Source: Brucellaceae bacterium (GTDB lineage: Bacteria; Pseudomonadota; Alphaproteobacteria; Rhizobiales; Rhizobiaceae). Taken from it: 64,000 bases of DNA. The first letter of the stretch is position 1. Every line of letters starts with the position of its first letter. Made by a program: the position numbers and the translations under genes. Positions 25,567-34,476 of the stretch are shown piece after piece. Where the stretch lies: contig JACKJW010000013.1 of NCBI GenBank assembly GCA_020637755.1, forward strand, positions 12,270-76,269. Direction: 5' to 3'. The notes beneath the pieces were generated by a model, which saw nothing but the letters and a program-made list of their open reading frames with translations, ran no database searches and was not told the DNA's origin.

Positions 25567-27456
25567 ATGATCACGCTCTCCGACCTCTCCTTGCGCATTG
25601 CAGGCCGCCTGCTCATCGACCACGCGACGCTTGCGCTGCCCGAAGGCGTCAAGGCGGGGCTGGTGGGACGCAACGGCACCGGCAAAACGACACTTTTCCG
25701 CGCCATCACGGGTGAACTGGCACCGGAAACAGGCACGATCCATGTTCCGAAGAATGCCAGGATCGGACAGGTGGCGCAGGAAGCACCCGGCACCGACGAA
25801 CCTCTGATCGAGATCGTGCTGAAGGCCGACGTGGAGCGCATGGCGCTGATGGCGGAAGCCGAAACGGCAACCGATGCGCACCGTATTGCAGAAATCCAGA
25901 CGCGGCTGGCCGATATCGGCGCGCACTCGGCGGAAGCGCGGGCAGCGGCGATCCTTTCGGGCCTCGGCTTTGATGCGGAAGCCCAGAAACGCCCGGCGAA
26001 GAGCTTTTCGGGCGGCTGGCGCATGCGCGTGGCGCTGGCAGCCGTTCTCTTTGCCGAGCCGGATCTTCTGTTGCTCGACGAGCCGACCAACTATCTCGAC
26101 CTGGAAGGCACGCTGTGGCTGGAAAGCTATCTGGCGAAATATCCGCATACGGTGCTGCTGATTTCGCATGACCGCGACCTGTTGAACCGTGCGGTCAATT
26201 CCATCGTGCATCTGGACCAGCAGAAGCTGAGTTTCTGGCGCGGCGGCTATGACCAGTTCGAGCGCCAGCGCGCCGAAAAGGCGGTGCTGGCCGAAAAGAT
26301 GCGCGAGAAACAGGATGCCAAGCGCAAGCACATGGAAAGCTTTGTCGAGCGCTTCCGCGCCAAGGCGTCCAAGGCACGCCAGGCGCAAAGCCGGCTGAAG
26401 GCGCTGGAGCGCATGGCCCCGATCGCAGCGGCGGTGAACGACCATGTCGCACCGATCCGCTTTCCCGAGCCGGAAAAGCGCGCCGCGTCACCTGCCATTG
26501 CCATCGAAGGCGCGGCGGTCGGCTATGCGCCGGGCCAGCCGATCCTCAAGCGGCTCAACCTCAGGATCGACGCCGACGACCGCATCGCGCTGCTGGGCGC
26601 CAACGGCAACGGTAAATCCACCTTCGCCAAATTTATCGCCGGGCGCCTGGTGCCCGAGACCGGCACTTTGACGCTGTCGCCCAACCTCAAGGTTGCGTTT
26701 TTCGCGCAACACCAGATGGATGACCTCAGACCCGAAGACACGGCGGTGGACCATGTGCGTGTCCTGATGCCCAAGGAGCCGGAGGCCAGGGTGCGCGCCC
26801 GCGTGGCGCAGATGGGGCTGGCGACCGAGAAGATGGACACGCCTGCGAAGAACCTGTCGGGCGGCGAGAAGGCACGGCTGCTGATGGGGCTGGCCGCCTT
26901 TGACGGGCCTAATCTCCTAATTCTCGACGAGCCGACCAACCATCTCGACATCGACAGCCGCGGCGCGCTGATGGAAGCGCTCAACGATTTTCCCGGCGCC
27001 GTCATCCTGATCAGCCATGACCGTCACCTGATCGAGGCGACGGCCGACCGGCTCTGGCTGGTGCATGGCGGATCGGTGGCGCCCTATGACGGCGACATGG
27101 AAGAATACCGCGCGCTGATCATCGGCGGGTCGCGCGGTGGCGATTCCAAGGCTGCCAAGACAGAGACAGGGGCAACGGTCTCCAAGGCCGGCCAGCGGCG
27201 TGACGCGGCGCAGAAGCGCGAGCAGCTCAAGCCGCTCGCCAAAAAGATCAAGGATGCCGAGGCCTTGATGGAGAAACTTGGCAAACGGATTCAGGCTATC
27301 GAGACGGAACTCGCCGATCCGGCGCTTTACGAAAAGAATGCAAAAAAGGCTGCTGATCTTGGCAAGGAGCGCGCCGATCTTTCCGCGAAACTGGCGGGGA
27401 CGGAAGAAAGCTGGCTGGAGATGAGCCACGAATACGAGGAGGCCATGGCCGGTTGA
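25567..27456 (+). CDS. ABC-F family ATPase (YheS/Uup type)
   Basis: A 629-residue cytosolic protein with two ABC domains and no membrane segments. Domain 1 has Walker A GRNGTGKTT, signature FSGGWRMR and Walker B LLLLDEPTNYLDL; domain 2 has GANGNGKST, LSGGEKAR and LLILDEPTNHLDI. The linker between them (about residues 230-300) is the charged helical interdomain region that enters the ribosomal E site in ABC-F factors. A lysine-rich coiled coil (about 525-625) forms the C terminus. The family assists translation; target or antibiotic protection cannot be inferred. The start ATG at 25567 gives the usual MITLSDLSLRIAGR N terminus. Confidence 0.92.
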   Translation: MITLSDLSLRIAGRLLIDHATLALPEGVKAGLVGRNGTGKTTLFRAITGELAPETGTIHVPKNARIGQVAQEAPGTDEPLIEIVLKADVERMALMAEAETATDAHRIAEIQTRLADIGAHSAEARAAAILSGLGFDAEAQKRPAKSFSGGWRMRVALAAVLFAEPDLLLLDEPTNYLDLEGTLWLESYLAKYPHTVLLISHDRDLLNRAVNSIVHLDQQKLSFWRGGYDQFERQRAEKAVLAEKMREKQDAKRKHMESFVERFRAKASKARQAQSRLKALERMAPIAAAVNDHVAPIRFPEPEKRAASPAIAIEGAAVGYAPGQPILKRLNLRIDADDRIALLGANGNGKSTFAKFIAGRLVPETGTLTLSPNLKVAFFAQHQMDDLRPEDTAVDHVRVLMPKEPEARVRARVAQMGLATEKMDTPAKNLSGGEKARLLMGLAAFDGPNLLILDEPTNHLDIDSRGALMEALNDFPGAVILISHDRHLIEATADRLWLVHGGSVAPYDGDMEEYRALIIGGSRGGDSKAAKTETGATVSKAGQRRDAAQKREQLKPLAKKIKDAEALMEKLGKRIQAIETELADPALYEKNAKKAADLGKERADLSAKLAGTEESWLEMSHEYEEAMAG

Positions 27457-27524
27457 GCCGCCCCCGGTCGCGCGCGCGGCCGGTGTCGCGCCGGGTCTTC
27501 TGAGCTGCGGGTCGCGGCGGTGAC

Positions 27525-27552
27525 TGGACAGGCGGAAATGATGCACTATGTT
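27525..27552 (+). promoter_or_regulatory. Candidate sigma-70-type promoter for the aldo/keto reductase
   Basis: TGGACA at 27525-27530 and TATGTT at 27547-27552 are separated by 16 bp and lie 37 bp before the ATG at 27590. Both boxes are one or two changes from consensus. Assigned by eye only. Confidence 0.35.
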
Positions 27553-27589
27553 GCAACTTTCTGCCTTCCACCGCTCAGGACTTTCCGCC

Positions 27590-28633
27590 ATGAAAATGAA
27601 GACGCTCGGCCGCACCGGCATCGCCATCTCCGAAATCTGCCTCGGCACCATGACCTGGGGCGAGCAGAACACGCAGGCGCAAGCCTTTGAACAGATGGAC
27701 TTTGCCGCCGATGCGGGCGTCAACTTCTTTGATACGGCGGAAATGTACCCGACCAACCCGCTGCGCCGGGAGACGGCGGGCCGCACCGAGGAGATCATCG
27801 GGGCCTGGCTGAAGGACCGCGGGAAGCGTGACGACATCGTGCTGGCGACCAAGATCGTCGGCAAGGGCAACCGCACGGTGCGCGACGGCGGCCCGGCGGA
27901 CGGCGCGTCGATGCGCGTGGCGCTGGATGCCAGCCTGAAACGGCTCGGCACCGGTCATATCGATCTCTACCAGATCCACTGGCCGAACCGGGGCTCCTAC
28001 CACTTCCGGCAGAACTGGAAGTTCGACGCGTCCCGGCAGGACCGCCAGCAGGTTCTCGACAATCTCGCCGATATCGTCACCACTGCGGGCGCCCTCGTGA
28101 AGGAGGGGAAAATCCGCGCGCTCGGCGTCTCCAACGACAGTGCCTGGGGCATCGCCAAGATGCTGGAGGTCGCCGGATCGTCCGGCGGCGCGCGCGTTGC
28201 CTCCGTGCAGAACGAGTACAACCTGCTCGACCGCAAGTTCGATCTCGACCTTGCCGAGCTTGCCCATCATGAGGAGGTGTCGCTGCTGGCCTATTCGCCG
28301 CTGGCGACCGGCATCCTCACCGGCAAATATCTCGACGGTGCCGTCCCCGAAGGCTCACGCCGTTCCATCACCGCCGACCTTGGCGGCCGTTGGCAGGAGC
28401 ATGTCGAGGCACCGATGCGCGCCTATGTGGAGCTCGCGCGCTCCCATGGTCTTGATCCGGCGCAAATGGCGCTCGCCTTCGCGCTGTCGCGGCCTTTCAT
28501 GGGATCGGTCATCATCGGGGCAACCACGATGGCGCAGTTGAAGACCAATCTCGGCGCGGCGGATGTCACGCTGTCCAAGGAGGTGCTTGACGGCATCCAG
28601 GCCATCCACCGGCAGTACCCGCTGGCAATCTGA
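27590..28633 (+). CDS. Aldo/keto reductase (Tas-like)
   Basis: This 347-residue NADPH-dependent oxidoreductase has an (alpha/beta)8 barrel. The catalytic tetrad region is visible: D and Y in NFFDTAEMYP, K in VLATKIVGKG, H in LYQIHWPNRG. The insertion around PTNPLRRETAGRTEEIIG and the block RGSYHFRQNWKFD match the Tas/YajO-type subgroup. The NADPH-binding end VIIGATTMAQLKTNLGA is present. AGGA precedes the ATG by 9 nt; an in-frame ATG 42 nt upstream lacks a site. Substrate unknown. Confidence 0.92.
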   Translation: MKMKTLGRTGIAISEICLGTMTWGEQNTQAQAFEQMDFAADAGVNFFDTAEMYPTNPLRRETAGRTEEIIGAWLKDRGKRDDIVLATKIVGKGNRTVRDGGPADGASMRVALDASLKRLGTGHIDLYQIHWPNRGSYHFRQNWKFDASRQDRQQVLDNLADIVTTAGALVKEGKIRALGVSNDSAWGIAKMLEVAGSSGGARVASVQNEYNLLDRKFDLDLAELAHHEEVSLLAYSPLATGILTGKYLDGAVPEGSRRSITADLGGRWQEHVEAPMRAYVELARSHGLDPAQMALAFALSRPFMGSVIIGATTMAQLKTNLGAADVTLSKEVLDGIQAIHRQYPLAI

Positions 28634-28640
28634 CCGGCGG

Positions 28641-29237
28641 TCAACGGCCCCATTTGCGGGGCTGTTTGTCCTGTCTTGCGCGGCTGAAACGGCGGCGCAA
28701 CGACAGGAATGTGCCGACGATGCCGATGCCGGCAGCCGCAAAGCCCCAGGGCTGGGCACGCTCGTCCCATTCCCCGGCATTGGCGCGCAGCACAAGGCTT
28801 GCGCTTTGCATGGTGATGTCCTCGCGGCCGGCGGGCACCAGCGCAAAGCGCCAGTCGCCGGTGTTTGCGGGGTGGATCAGCCCGGCGCCTGCCTGGAATG
28901 CTTCCGCGACATCGCCCGTGCCGCGATCGCCCGACGGATTGGACGGTGCAAAGGTGATCACCTTGTCATCCCGCACGCCTGCCGGGCCTGTCACCTGAAG
29001 CACAAGTTGCGTGCGCGCGGAGGAAAGCACCCTGCCTGGCAGCGCCTGCATCGTCACCGCAAGGCGAACCGGCGCCTCGGCGGCCGACAGCGAGACTGTG
29101 GCGGGCGAAAAGCCCTTGCCGCGCTCGTAAAGCCGGATCGCGCCGATTTCAGAGCCGGAGAGATTTTCCACGATCAACGGATAGCCGATGGCGGCGGCCA
29201 GCCCGCCGATCACCAGAAGAAGAAAAAACCGGATCAT
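28641..29237 (-). CDS. Putative membrane protein, function unknown
   Basis: A 198-residue protein with a hydrophobic segment at residues 1-20 (MIRFFLLLVIGGLAAAIGYP), a central periplasmic-type domain of about 135 residues rich in beta-forming sequence (VSLSAAEAPVRLAVTMQA, TQLVLQVTGPAG), and a second hydrophobic segment near residues 164-180 (PWGFAAAGIGIVGTFL). A strongly basic tail (RRRFSRARQDKQPRKWGR) stays in the cytoplasm. I do not recognise the family. It may be co-transcribed with the genes upstream on the same strand, but a 54-bp gap separates it. Confidence 0.7.
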   Translation of the reverse strand: MIRFFLLLVIGGLAAAIGYPLIVENLSGSEIGAIRLYERGKGFSPATVSLSAAEAPVRLAVTMQALPGRVLSSARTQLVLQVTGPAGVRDDKVITFAPSNPSGDRGTGDVAEAFQAGAGLIHPANTGDWRFALVPAGREDITMQSASLVLRANAGEWDERAQPWGFAAAGIGIVGTFLSLRRRFSRARQDKQPRKWGR

Positions 29238-29291
29238 GTCCGCCCCCTTGGCCTGCTCTGTTCAGGGCCTGTCCACCTGGACGCGGCCGTT

Positions 29292-29993
29292 TCAGGCCAC
29301 CTTGCGCCAGACCGAAAACTCGTGGGGAATGATACGGTCCGGACGCTCAAGGTCAAACTGGCTGCGCGCTTCCGGCACGAAGCCGAGTGTTCGGAAAATA
29401 CCGGATTCCGAGGGCGTCAGTGGCCATGGCGGGCCTTCGGCGGGCGACCCTTCGGCGCGCAGCCGCGTATAGACCAGCAGGCGGCCTCCGGTGGCCAAAA
29501 GGCCTGCGATGGCGCGCGAAAAATCCGCATGCAGGACGGGCGGCACGGACTGGATGGTGTAGCATTCGTGGACCAGATCAAACCCGCCGGTCCAGTCTTG
29601 CGGGGGCTCCATCAGGTTGGCGGCGTGGTAATCCACATTGGTTTGCGGAAAACGCCGCTTGGCCCAATCCACCGCCTTCTGGCTGAGGTCGAAGGCCGTC
29701 GTGGCATATCCTGCCGCGGCCAGCGCCTCGGCATTGTCCCCCAGCCCGCAGGCGATATCGATGGCACGTGCGCCGGCTCCCGGATTGGCCGCGAGCCATG
29801 CGAGAAGCTGCGGCTTGGGCTGGAGGTCTGCCCAAGGTACAGCGGCCTCGTCGCCATCGGCCATGTCATAGACGGCATCGAAGAAGGCCTTGCGGTCCTC
29901 CACCGTTGCCCCGGCGTCGCGGTCGAGCGGTTCGATGCGGGCCTTCATGTCCTCCCGGCGGGCGCGGAAAGCATCTTCGTCAGCGTTGCTCAT
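29292..29993 (-). CDS. Class I SAM-dependent methyltransferase
   Basis: A 233-residue protein with a standard class I methyltransferase core: motif I AIDIACGLGDNAEAL, the acidic motif II region TTAFDLSQKAVDWAK, motif post-I NLMEPPQDW and motif III GGRLLVYTRLRAEG. The N-terminal 50 residues are charged (RARREDMKARIEPLDRD) and the family-typical DQAAVPWADL-like segment appears as EAAVPWADLQPKP. The methyl acceptor is unknown. Its start overlaps the stop of holC by 4 nt. Confidence 0.82.
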   Translation of the reverse strand: MSNADEDAFRARREDMKARIEPLDRDAGATVEDRKAFFDAVYDMADGDEAAVPWADLQPKPQLLAWLAANPGAGARAIDIACGLGDNAEALAAAGYATTAFDLSQKAVDWAKRRFPQTNVDYHAANLMEPPQDWTGGFDLVHECYTIQSVPPVLHADFSRAIAGLLATGGRLLVYTRLRAEGSPAEGPPWPLTPSESGIFRTLGFVPEARSQFDLERPDRIIPHEFSVWRKVA

Positions 29994-30439
29994 GCCTTGC
30001 GCTCCCAGCGCTTGTCCGGCGTCTGCTGCCAGTAAGTGACGTCGTGCCCGCCCGCCTTGCAAGCCTTCCACTGGGTGCGCGCATGGGCGAGCTGCTCCGC
30101 GTCGTGACCGTCGAACATGAAGACGCCACGCTCATAGGCAGCAAGGTCCGGCGGGCTTGCACCATCCACCATGAAGCGGATGGCCGAACCGTTCGGATTG
30201 CCCCGCCCGGACGTCAGCACCACCGGATTTTCAGGGGCCAGCGGATCGGCATCGATGCAATGGGCCAGAAAGCTCTCATCGGAAAAGACCCACAGATGGG
30301 CGTCCAGCGCATCACGCCGCTCGTCCGATCCCGTCTGCACCACCGCCTGCCAACCACGCGCGACCGAGCGCTGGAGCAACAGTGGCAGGGCCTCCTCCAG
30401 GGTCGATTCCGTCAGGTGATAGAAGAGCACTTCGGCCAT
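29990..30439 (-). CDS. holC: DNA polymerase III subunit chi
   Basis: A 149-residue replication factor. Chi links the clamp loader to SSB. The N terminus AEVLFYHLTESTLEEALPLLLQRS and the central LWVFSDESFLAHCIDADPLAPENPV are the conserved family blocks, the latter with the family pattern of an E-SFL-H stretch. The C terminus WKACKAGGHDVTYWQQTPDKRWE is also typical. The start at 30439 is set by the family N terminus. It follows pepA after 13 nt, as in many alphaproteobacteria and gammaproteobacteria. Confidence 0.93.
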   Translation of the reverse strand: MAEVLFYHLTESTLEEALPLLLQRSVARGWQAVVQTGSDERRDALDAHLWVFSDESFLAHCIDADPLAPENPVVLTSGRGNPNGSAIRFMVDGASPPDLAAYERGVFMFDGHDAEQLAHARTQWKACKAGGHDVTYWQQTPDKRWERKA

Positions 30440-30452
30440 GGTTCCGGTGCGC

Positions 30453-31931
30453 TCACCCCTCGTAATGGTCGCGGACAAGCCGGTCGAGAAGCCGCACGCC
30501 GAAGCCTGAGGCCCAGCCCTTTGAAATGTCGGTCGCGGGCGAGCCCATCGCCGTGCCCGCCACGTCGAGATGCGCCCAGGGCGTGTCGCCGACGAAGCGC
30601 TTGAGGAACTGGGCGGCGGTGATCGCACCGGCAAAGCGGCCGCCGATGTTCTTCATGTCGGCGTTCTTGCTGTCGATCATCTTGTCGTATTCCGGGGCCA
30701 TGGGCATGCGCCAGAGTTTTTCGCCGGTATCCTGCCCGGCGGTGAACAGGCGCCCGGCCAGTTCGTCATCATTGGAGAACAGGCCGGCATGTTCCTGCCC
30801 GAGCGCGACGAGGATGGCGCCGGTCAGCGTGGCGAGGTTGACCATGAAGCGAGGCTTGAAACGGTCGTTGCAGTAATGCAGCGCATCGCAAAGGACGAGA
30901 CGGCCCTCCGCGTCGGTGTTCAGCACCTCGATGGTCTGGCCGGACATGGAGGTGACGATGTCGCCGGGGCGCTGGGCATTGCCGTCGGGCATGTTTTCCA
31001 CCAGCCCGATGATGCCGACCACATTGGCCTTGGCCTTGCGGGCGGCAAGCGCATGCATGAGGCCGGTGACGGCCGCTGCGCCGCCCATGTCGCCCTTCAT
31101 GTCCTCCATGCCGGCAGACGGCTTGATGGAGATGCCGCCGGTGTCAAAAACCACGCCCTTGCCGATGAAGGCGACGGGCTTGTCCTTGGCCTTGCCGCCC
31201 TTCCACTGCATGACCGCGAGGCGCGGCGGGCGCACAGACCCCTGCGCGACACCCAGAAGTGCGCCCATGCCGAGCTTCTTCATTTCCTTCTCGGTGAGGA
31301 TTTCCACCTCGACGCCAAGCTTTTCCAGCTCCTTGGCCTTGGCGGCAAATTCGACCGGACCGAGGATATTGGCCGGTTCGTTGACGAGATCGCGTGCCAG
31401 CACGACGCCATCGGCAATCGCCTCAGCCTCGGCGAAGGCTTTTTTGGCGGCTGCCGGATCGGCACAGAGGATCGTCACCTTTCCGGGTTTGGAAGGCTTG
31501 TCGCCCTTGGTCTTGTACTTGTCGAAGCGGTAGGCACGCAGGATCATGCCCATGGCCAGGGCGGCGGCATCTTCCGGCGCCACGTCGCCGTCGGGCAGTG
31601 AGGCGACGACCGAAGTCTCGCCGTCCTTGGCGCAGGCCCCGCAGACCGCCCCGCCGATGCGAAGCCAAGCATTGCTGTCGCGCTTGTCCGCCTCGCCCGC
31701 GCCCACCACCGACAGCTTGCCATAGCCGATGCCCGCCGGTGCCAGAACATCCATCGCTGCCGCCAGCTTGGCCTTGAAATCGGCGGCAGAGGCGGCGCGC
31801 GCCACGACACCCTCCGGATCAAGCGCCCTGGCATGTTCGGACAGCGCGCCTTCGGCACCGGCCAGCAGGATGGCGTTGCCCTTTTTCGGGGTGGAGAACT
31901 TGGCAAATGAAATGGCAGGCCGCTCGGTCAT
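30453..31931 (-). CDS. pepA: Leucyl aminopeptidase (M17)
   Basis: A 492-residue cytosolic dizinc/dimanganese exopeptidase. The metal and active-site region runs from GKGVVFDTGGISIKP through MKGDMGGAAAVTGL to the signature NTDAEGRLVLCDAL, which carries the catalytic arginine. The N-terminal domain (about 1-170) is the less conserved regulatory/DNA-binding part found in PepA. It is probably the first gene of a pepA-holC-methyltransferase operon and is divergent from lptF, the usual arrangement in proteobacteria. Confidence 0.96.
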   Translation of the reverse strand: MTERPAISFAKFSTPKKGNAILLAGAEGALSEHARALDPEGVVARAASAADFKAKLAAAMDVLAPAGIGYGKLSVVGAGEADKRDSNAWLRIGGAVCGACAKDGETSVVASLPDGDVAPEDAAALAMGMILRAYRFDKYKTKGDKPSKPGKVTILCADPAAAKKAFAEAEAIADGVVLARDLVNEPANILGPVEFAAKAKELEKLGVEVEILTEKEMKKLGMGALLGVAQGSVRPPRLAVMQWKGGKAKDKPVAFIGKGVVFDTGGISIKPSAGMEDMKGDMGGAAAVTGLMHALAARKAKANVVGIIGLVENMPDGNAQRPGDIVTSMSGQTIEVLNTDAEGRLVLCDALHYCNDRFKPRFMVNLATLTGAILVALGQEHAGLFSNDDELAGRLFTAGQDTGEKLWRMPMAPEYDKMIDSKNADMKNIGGRFAGAITAAQFLKRFVGDTPWAHLDVAGTAMGSPATDISKGWASGFGVRLLDRLVRDHYEG

Positions 31932-32182
31932 GATGACTCCGGATCGGGGGATGTGAATGATTCAGGCGTTGATCTTGGGGTTTTTGGGGGCTTTGGCAAG
32001 GGCGCGCCGGAACGGCACAGGTGCAATAAAGCGTTAACCGTGTTCATTGGCCCTTTTTTAGCCAAGCTTGACCGATTATTGGAACGGGTCTGGCCACAAA
32101 GGACGGGCGCCCGGAAAGCGCCATCCCCAACCGGCAGGTCCGCAGGGCGGATCATGCACCCCAAGCGCGGAAACCGGAACCA

Positions 32183-33391
32183 GTGCTGACGATCATCGAG
32201 CGATACATCCTGCGCCGCGCTTCCGTGATCTTCGCGGCTGCGATGATCTCGACGCTGGCCATCGCCTGGACGACGCAGGTTCTCAAGCGCATCAATCTCG
32301 TTACCGACACCGGGCAATCGGCCGCCGCCTTTCTGGAACTGGCGACGCTGATCCTGCCCTCGGTCATCCCGGAAATCCTGCCCTTCGCCATGGCCATCGG
32401 CATTGCGCAGACGCTGACGGCGATGAACACCGATTCCGAGCTCGTCGTCGTCAACGCTTCCGGCGGCCCGCGCAAGCTGGTGGCCCGGCCGGTCATCCTG
32501 CTGGCGCTGGCGGGCTGCCTGCTCGCCTTTTTCGTGCAGAACGTGGTGGAGCCCTATTCGCGGGCCCGGGTCCGCGCCCTGGTTTCGGAGGCGCGCGCCG
32601 GCCTCATCTCTTCAGTGATCCAGGAAGGCGCCTTCTCGCGCATCGAGGACGGGCTGTTCCTGCAGGTCGGAAGCCGCAATCCCGATGGCACGCTCGGCTC
32701 CATCGTGGTCGTCGACAACCGCCAGAAGGATGTCGATCTCATCTACTACGCCAAGACTGGCGTGCTCGGCGAACGCGAGGGAACGAACTTCCTGTCAATG
32801 CGCGAGGGTGAAATCCATCGCAACAAGCCCGGCGAAGCGATCTCGATCATCCGCTTCACCTCCTACATCTTCGATCTGGCCGAGTTTTCCTCCGTGCCGA
32901 AGAACGTGAACCTCTGGCCCAAGGACCGGACGCTCCCCTATCTGCTGAACCCCGACCCGAACGACAAGTTCCTGAAGACGAACCCCGGCATGTTCGTGGC
33001 CGAGATTCACAAACGGCTTTCCACCTGGCTGAACCCGCTGGCCTTTGCGCTGGTGGCGCTCGCCATTGCCGGCAATGCGCGTTCGCACCGCGAGGCGCGG
33101 CTGCACCCGATGGTCTCCACCATGGGCATCGTGCTGTTTGTGCGTTGGCTTGGCTATTTCTCCTTCGGCAAGGCCGATACGAGCACCTTCTTCGGTATCA
33201 TGCTCTACGTGGTGCCGCTTGCCACCAGCCTGATCGCGCTTTACGTCTTCGGGTCGACCCGCAAGGTGGGCCTGCCGGCCCGCCAGTCCGAATGGCTTCA
33301 GGACAAGAGCGACACCTTCAAGGCCGTGCTCGTGCGTGTCCCGCAGCGCCTTCGGGCCCTCTCCCCCCTTCGTGGAGGGCGCGGCGGATGA
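32183..33391 (+). CDS. lptF: LPS export ABC transporter permease LptF
   Basis: A 402-residue inner-membrane subunit of the LptB2FG complex that extracts lipopolysaccharide. The N terminus IIERYILRRASVIF is diagnostic. There are three N-terminal helices, a periplasmic beta-jellyroll domain (about 135-270) and three C-terminal helices ending near LIALYVFGSTRK. The start is GTG at 32183. The last dozen residues (LRALSPLRGGRGG) are encoded by a C-rich/GGAGG stretch that resembles the intergenic repeats at 60.9-61.3 kb. The stop overlaps the lptG start (ATGA). Confidence 0.93.
   Translation: MLTIIERYILRRASVIFAAAMISTLAIAWTTQVLKRINLVTDTGQSAAAFLELATLILPSVIPEILPFAMAIGIAQTLTAMNTDSELVVVNASGGPRKLVARPVILLALAGCLLAFFVQNVVEPYSRARVRALVSEARAGLISSVIQEGAFSRIEDGLFLQVGSRNPDGTLGSIVVVDNRQKDVDLIYYAKTGVLGEREGTNFLSMREGEIHRNKPGEAISIIRFTSYIFDLAEFSSVPKNVNLWPKDRTLPYLLNPDPNDKFLKTNPGMFVAEIHKRLSTWLNPLAFALVALAIAGNARSHREARLHPMVSTMGIVLFVRWLGYFSFGKADTSTFFGIMLYVVPLATSLIALYVFGSTRKVGLPARQSEWLQDKSDTFKAVLVRVPQRLRALSPLRGGRGG
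33374..33378 (+). promoter_or_regulatory. lptG ribosome-binding site inside the lptF tail
   Basis: GGAGG lies 9 nt before the lptG ATG, within the last codons of lptF. It is one arm of a repeat-like CTCCCCCCTTCGTGGAGGG sequence, so the same bases supply the lptF C terminus and the lptG start signal. Confidence 0.6.
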
Positions 33392-34476
33392 TCGGCTGGA
33401 CGCTCGGCAAATACTTCTTCAAGCGCTATCTGGTGATCACCGTCTGGTTCTTCATCGGCATTTTCACGCTGGCTTTCCTGATCGACTTCACGGAATTTTC
33501 CAGCCGGACATCCGACCTGCCGAAATATTCCATGCAAGGCGCGCTCTTCGTTTCGGCCCTGCACATTCCGATGGTCATGCAGCAGGTGGTCCCCTTCATT
33601 GCGCTCTTTTCGGGCATGGCCACGCTGATCTCGCTCAACCGGCGCTATGAACTGGTGGTGGCGCGTGCCTCCGGTGTTTCAGCCTGGCAGTTCCTGACCC
33701 CGGCTTGCGCCGGCGCGCTGATTTTCGGCGTGATCACCGTGCTGGCGCTCAATCCGCTGGCTGCGGCCGGATTCGAGCGGGCCAAGGAGATCGAGGCCGA
33801 ATGGCGATCAAAGCAATCCAACACCACGATTGCCGGCAACGTGCCGTGGCTGCGCCAGCGGCTTGGCAAGGTGGAAACGGTGATCGGCGCCAAGGCTGTG
33901 CTGAAGGACGGAACGGAACTGCGTGATGCGGTGTTCATCCATATCGGCGAGGACAATGCCATCACCCACCGCGAGGACGCCAAATCCGCCACGCTGATGG
34001 ACGGTTTCTGGCTGCTGAAGGACGTGCAGGTGACTCGGCTCGGCCAAAAGCCCGAAACGCTTGGCGAAGCCCGAGTGCAGACGAATCTGCGCCGTGAAAT
34101 CGTGCAGGAACGGCTGGCCGAACCCGATGCGGTGCCGATTTACAACCTTCCTGAAAAAATCGACGTGACGCGGACCTTCGGATACCCCGCCTACCCGTTG
34201 CGCATGCAGTTTCAATCGCTTATTGCAATGCCTGCCCTGCTGGTCGCCATGACCCTGATCGCGGCCACCGTGTCGCTCAAATTCGTGCGGTTTGGCCAGT
34301 CCGGGTTCATGATTGTGGGTGGCATCGCGGCAGGCTTTCTGCTCTATGTCGTGTCAATTTTGGTGAAAGCTTTTGGGAGTAGTGGATTCGTCGCGCCGGT
34401 CATCGCAGCCTGGTCACCAGTGCTGATCGCGGGCTTCATCGGGGTGAGTTTTCTGCTTCAAAAGGAGGACGGTTAG
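33388..34476 (+). CDS. lptG: LPS export ABC transporter permease LptG
   Basis: The 362-residue partner of LptF. The N terminus GWTLGKYFFKRYLVITVWFF gives the first helix, followed by two more, a periplasmic jellyroll domain (about 120-265), and C-terminal helices including SLIAMPALLVAMTLIAATVSLKF and the final PVLIAGFIGVSFLLQKEDG. The conserved RYELVVARASGVSAWQFL coupling segment contacts LptB. The start overlaps the lptF stop. lptD starts at the base after its stop codon. Confidence 0.94.
   Translation: MIGWTLGKYFFKRYLVITVWFFIGIFTLAFLIDFTEFSSRTSDLPKYSMQGALFVSALHIPMVMQQVVPFIALFSGMATLISLNRRYELVVARASGVSAWQFLTPACAGALIFGVITVLALNPLAAAGFERAKEIEAEWRSKQSNTTIAGNVPWLRQRLGKVETVIGAKAVLKDGTELRDAVFIHIGEDNAITHREDAKSATLMDGFWLLKDVQVTRLGQKPETLGEARVQTNLRREIVQERLAEPDAVPIYNLPEKIDVTRTFGYPAYPLRMQFQSLIAMPALLVAMTLIAATVSLKFVRFGQSGFMIVGGIAAGFLLYVVSILVKAFGSSGFVAPVIAAWSPVLIAGFIGVSFLLQKEDG
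34463..34468 (+). promoter_or_regulatory. Strong Shine-Dalgarno selecting a TTG start for lptD
   Basis: A full AGGAGG sits 8 nt upstream of the TTG at 34477, inside the last codons of lptG. It supports TTG as the true start in the absence of any nearby ATG or GTG before the signal peptide. Confidence 0.75.
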
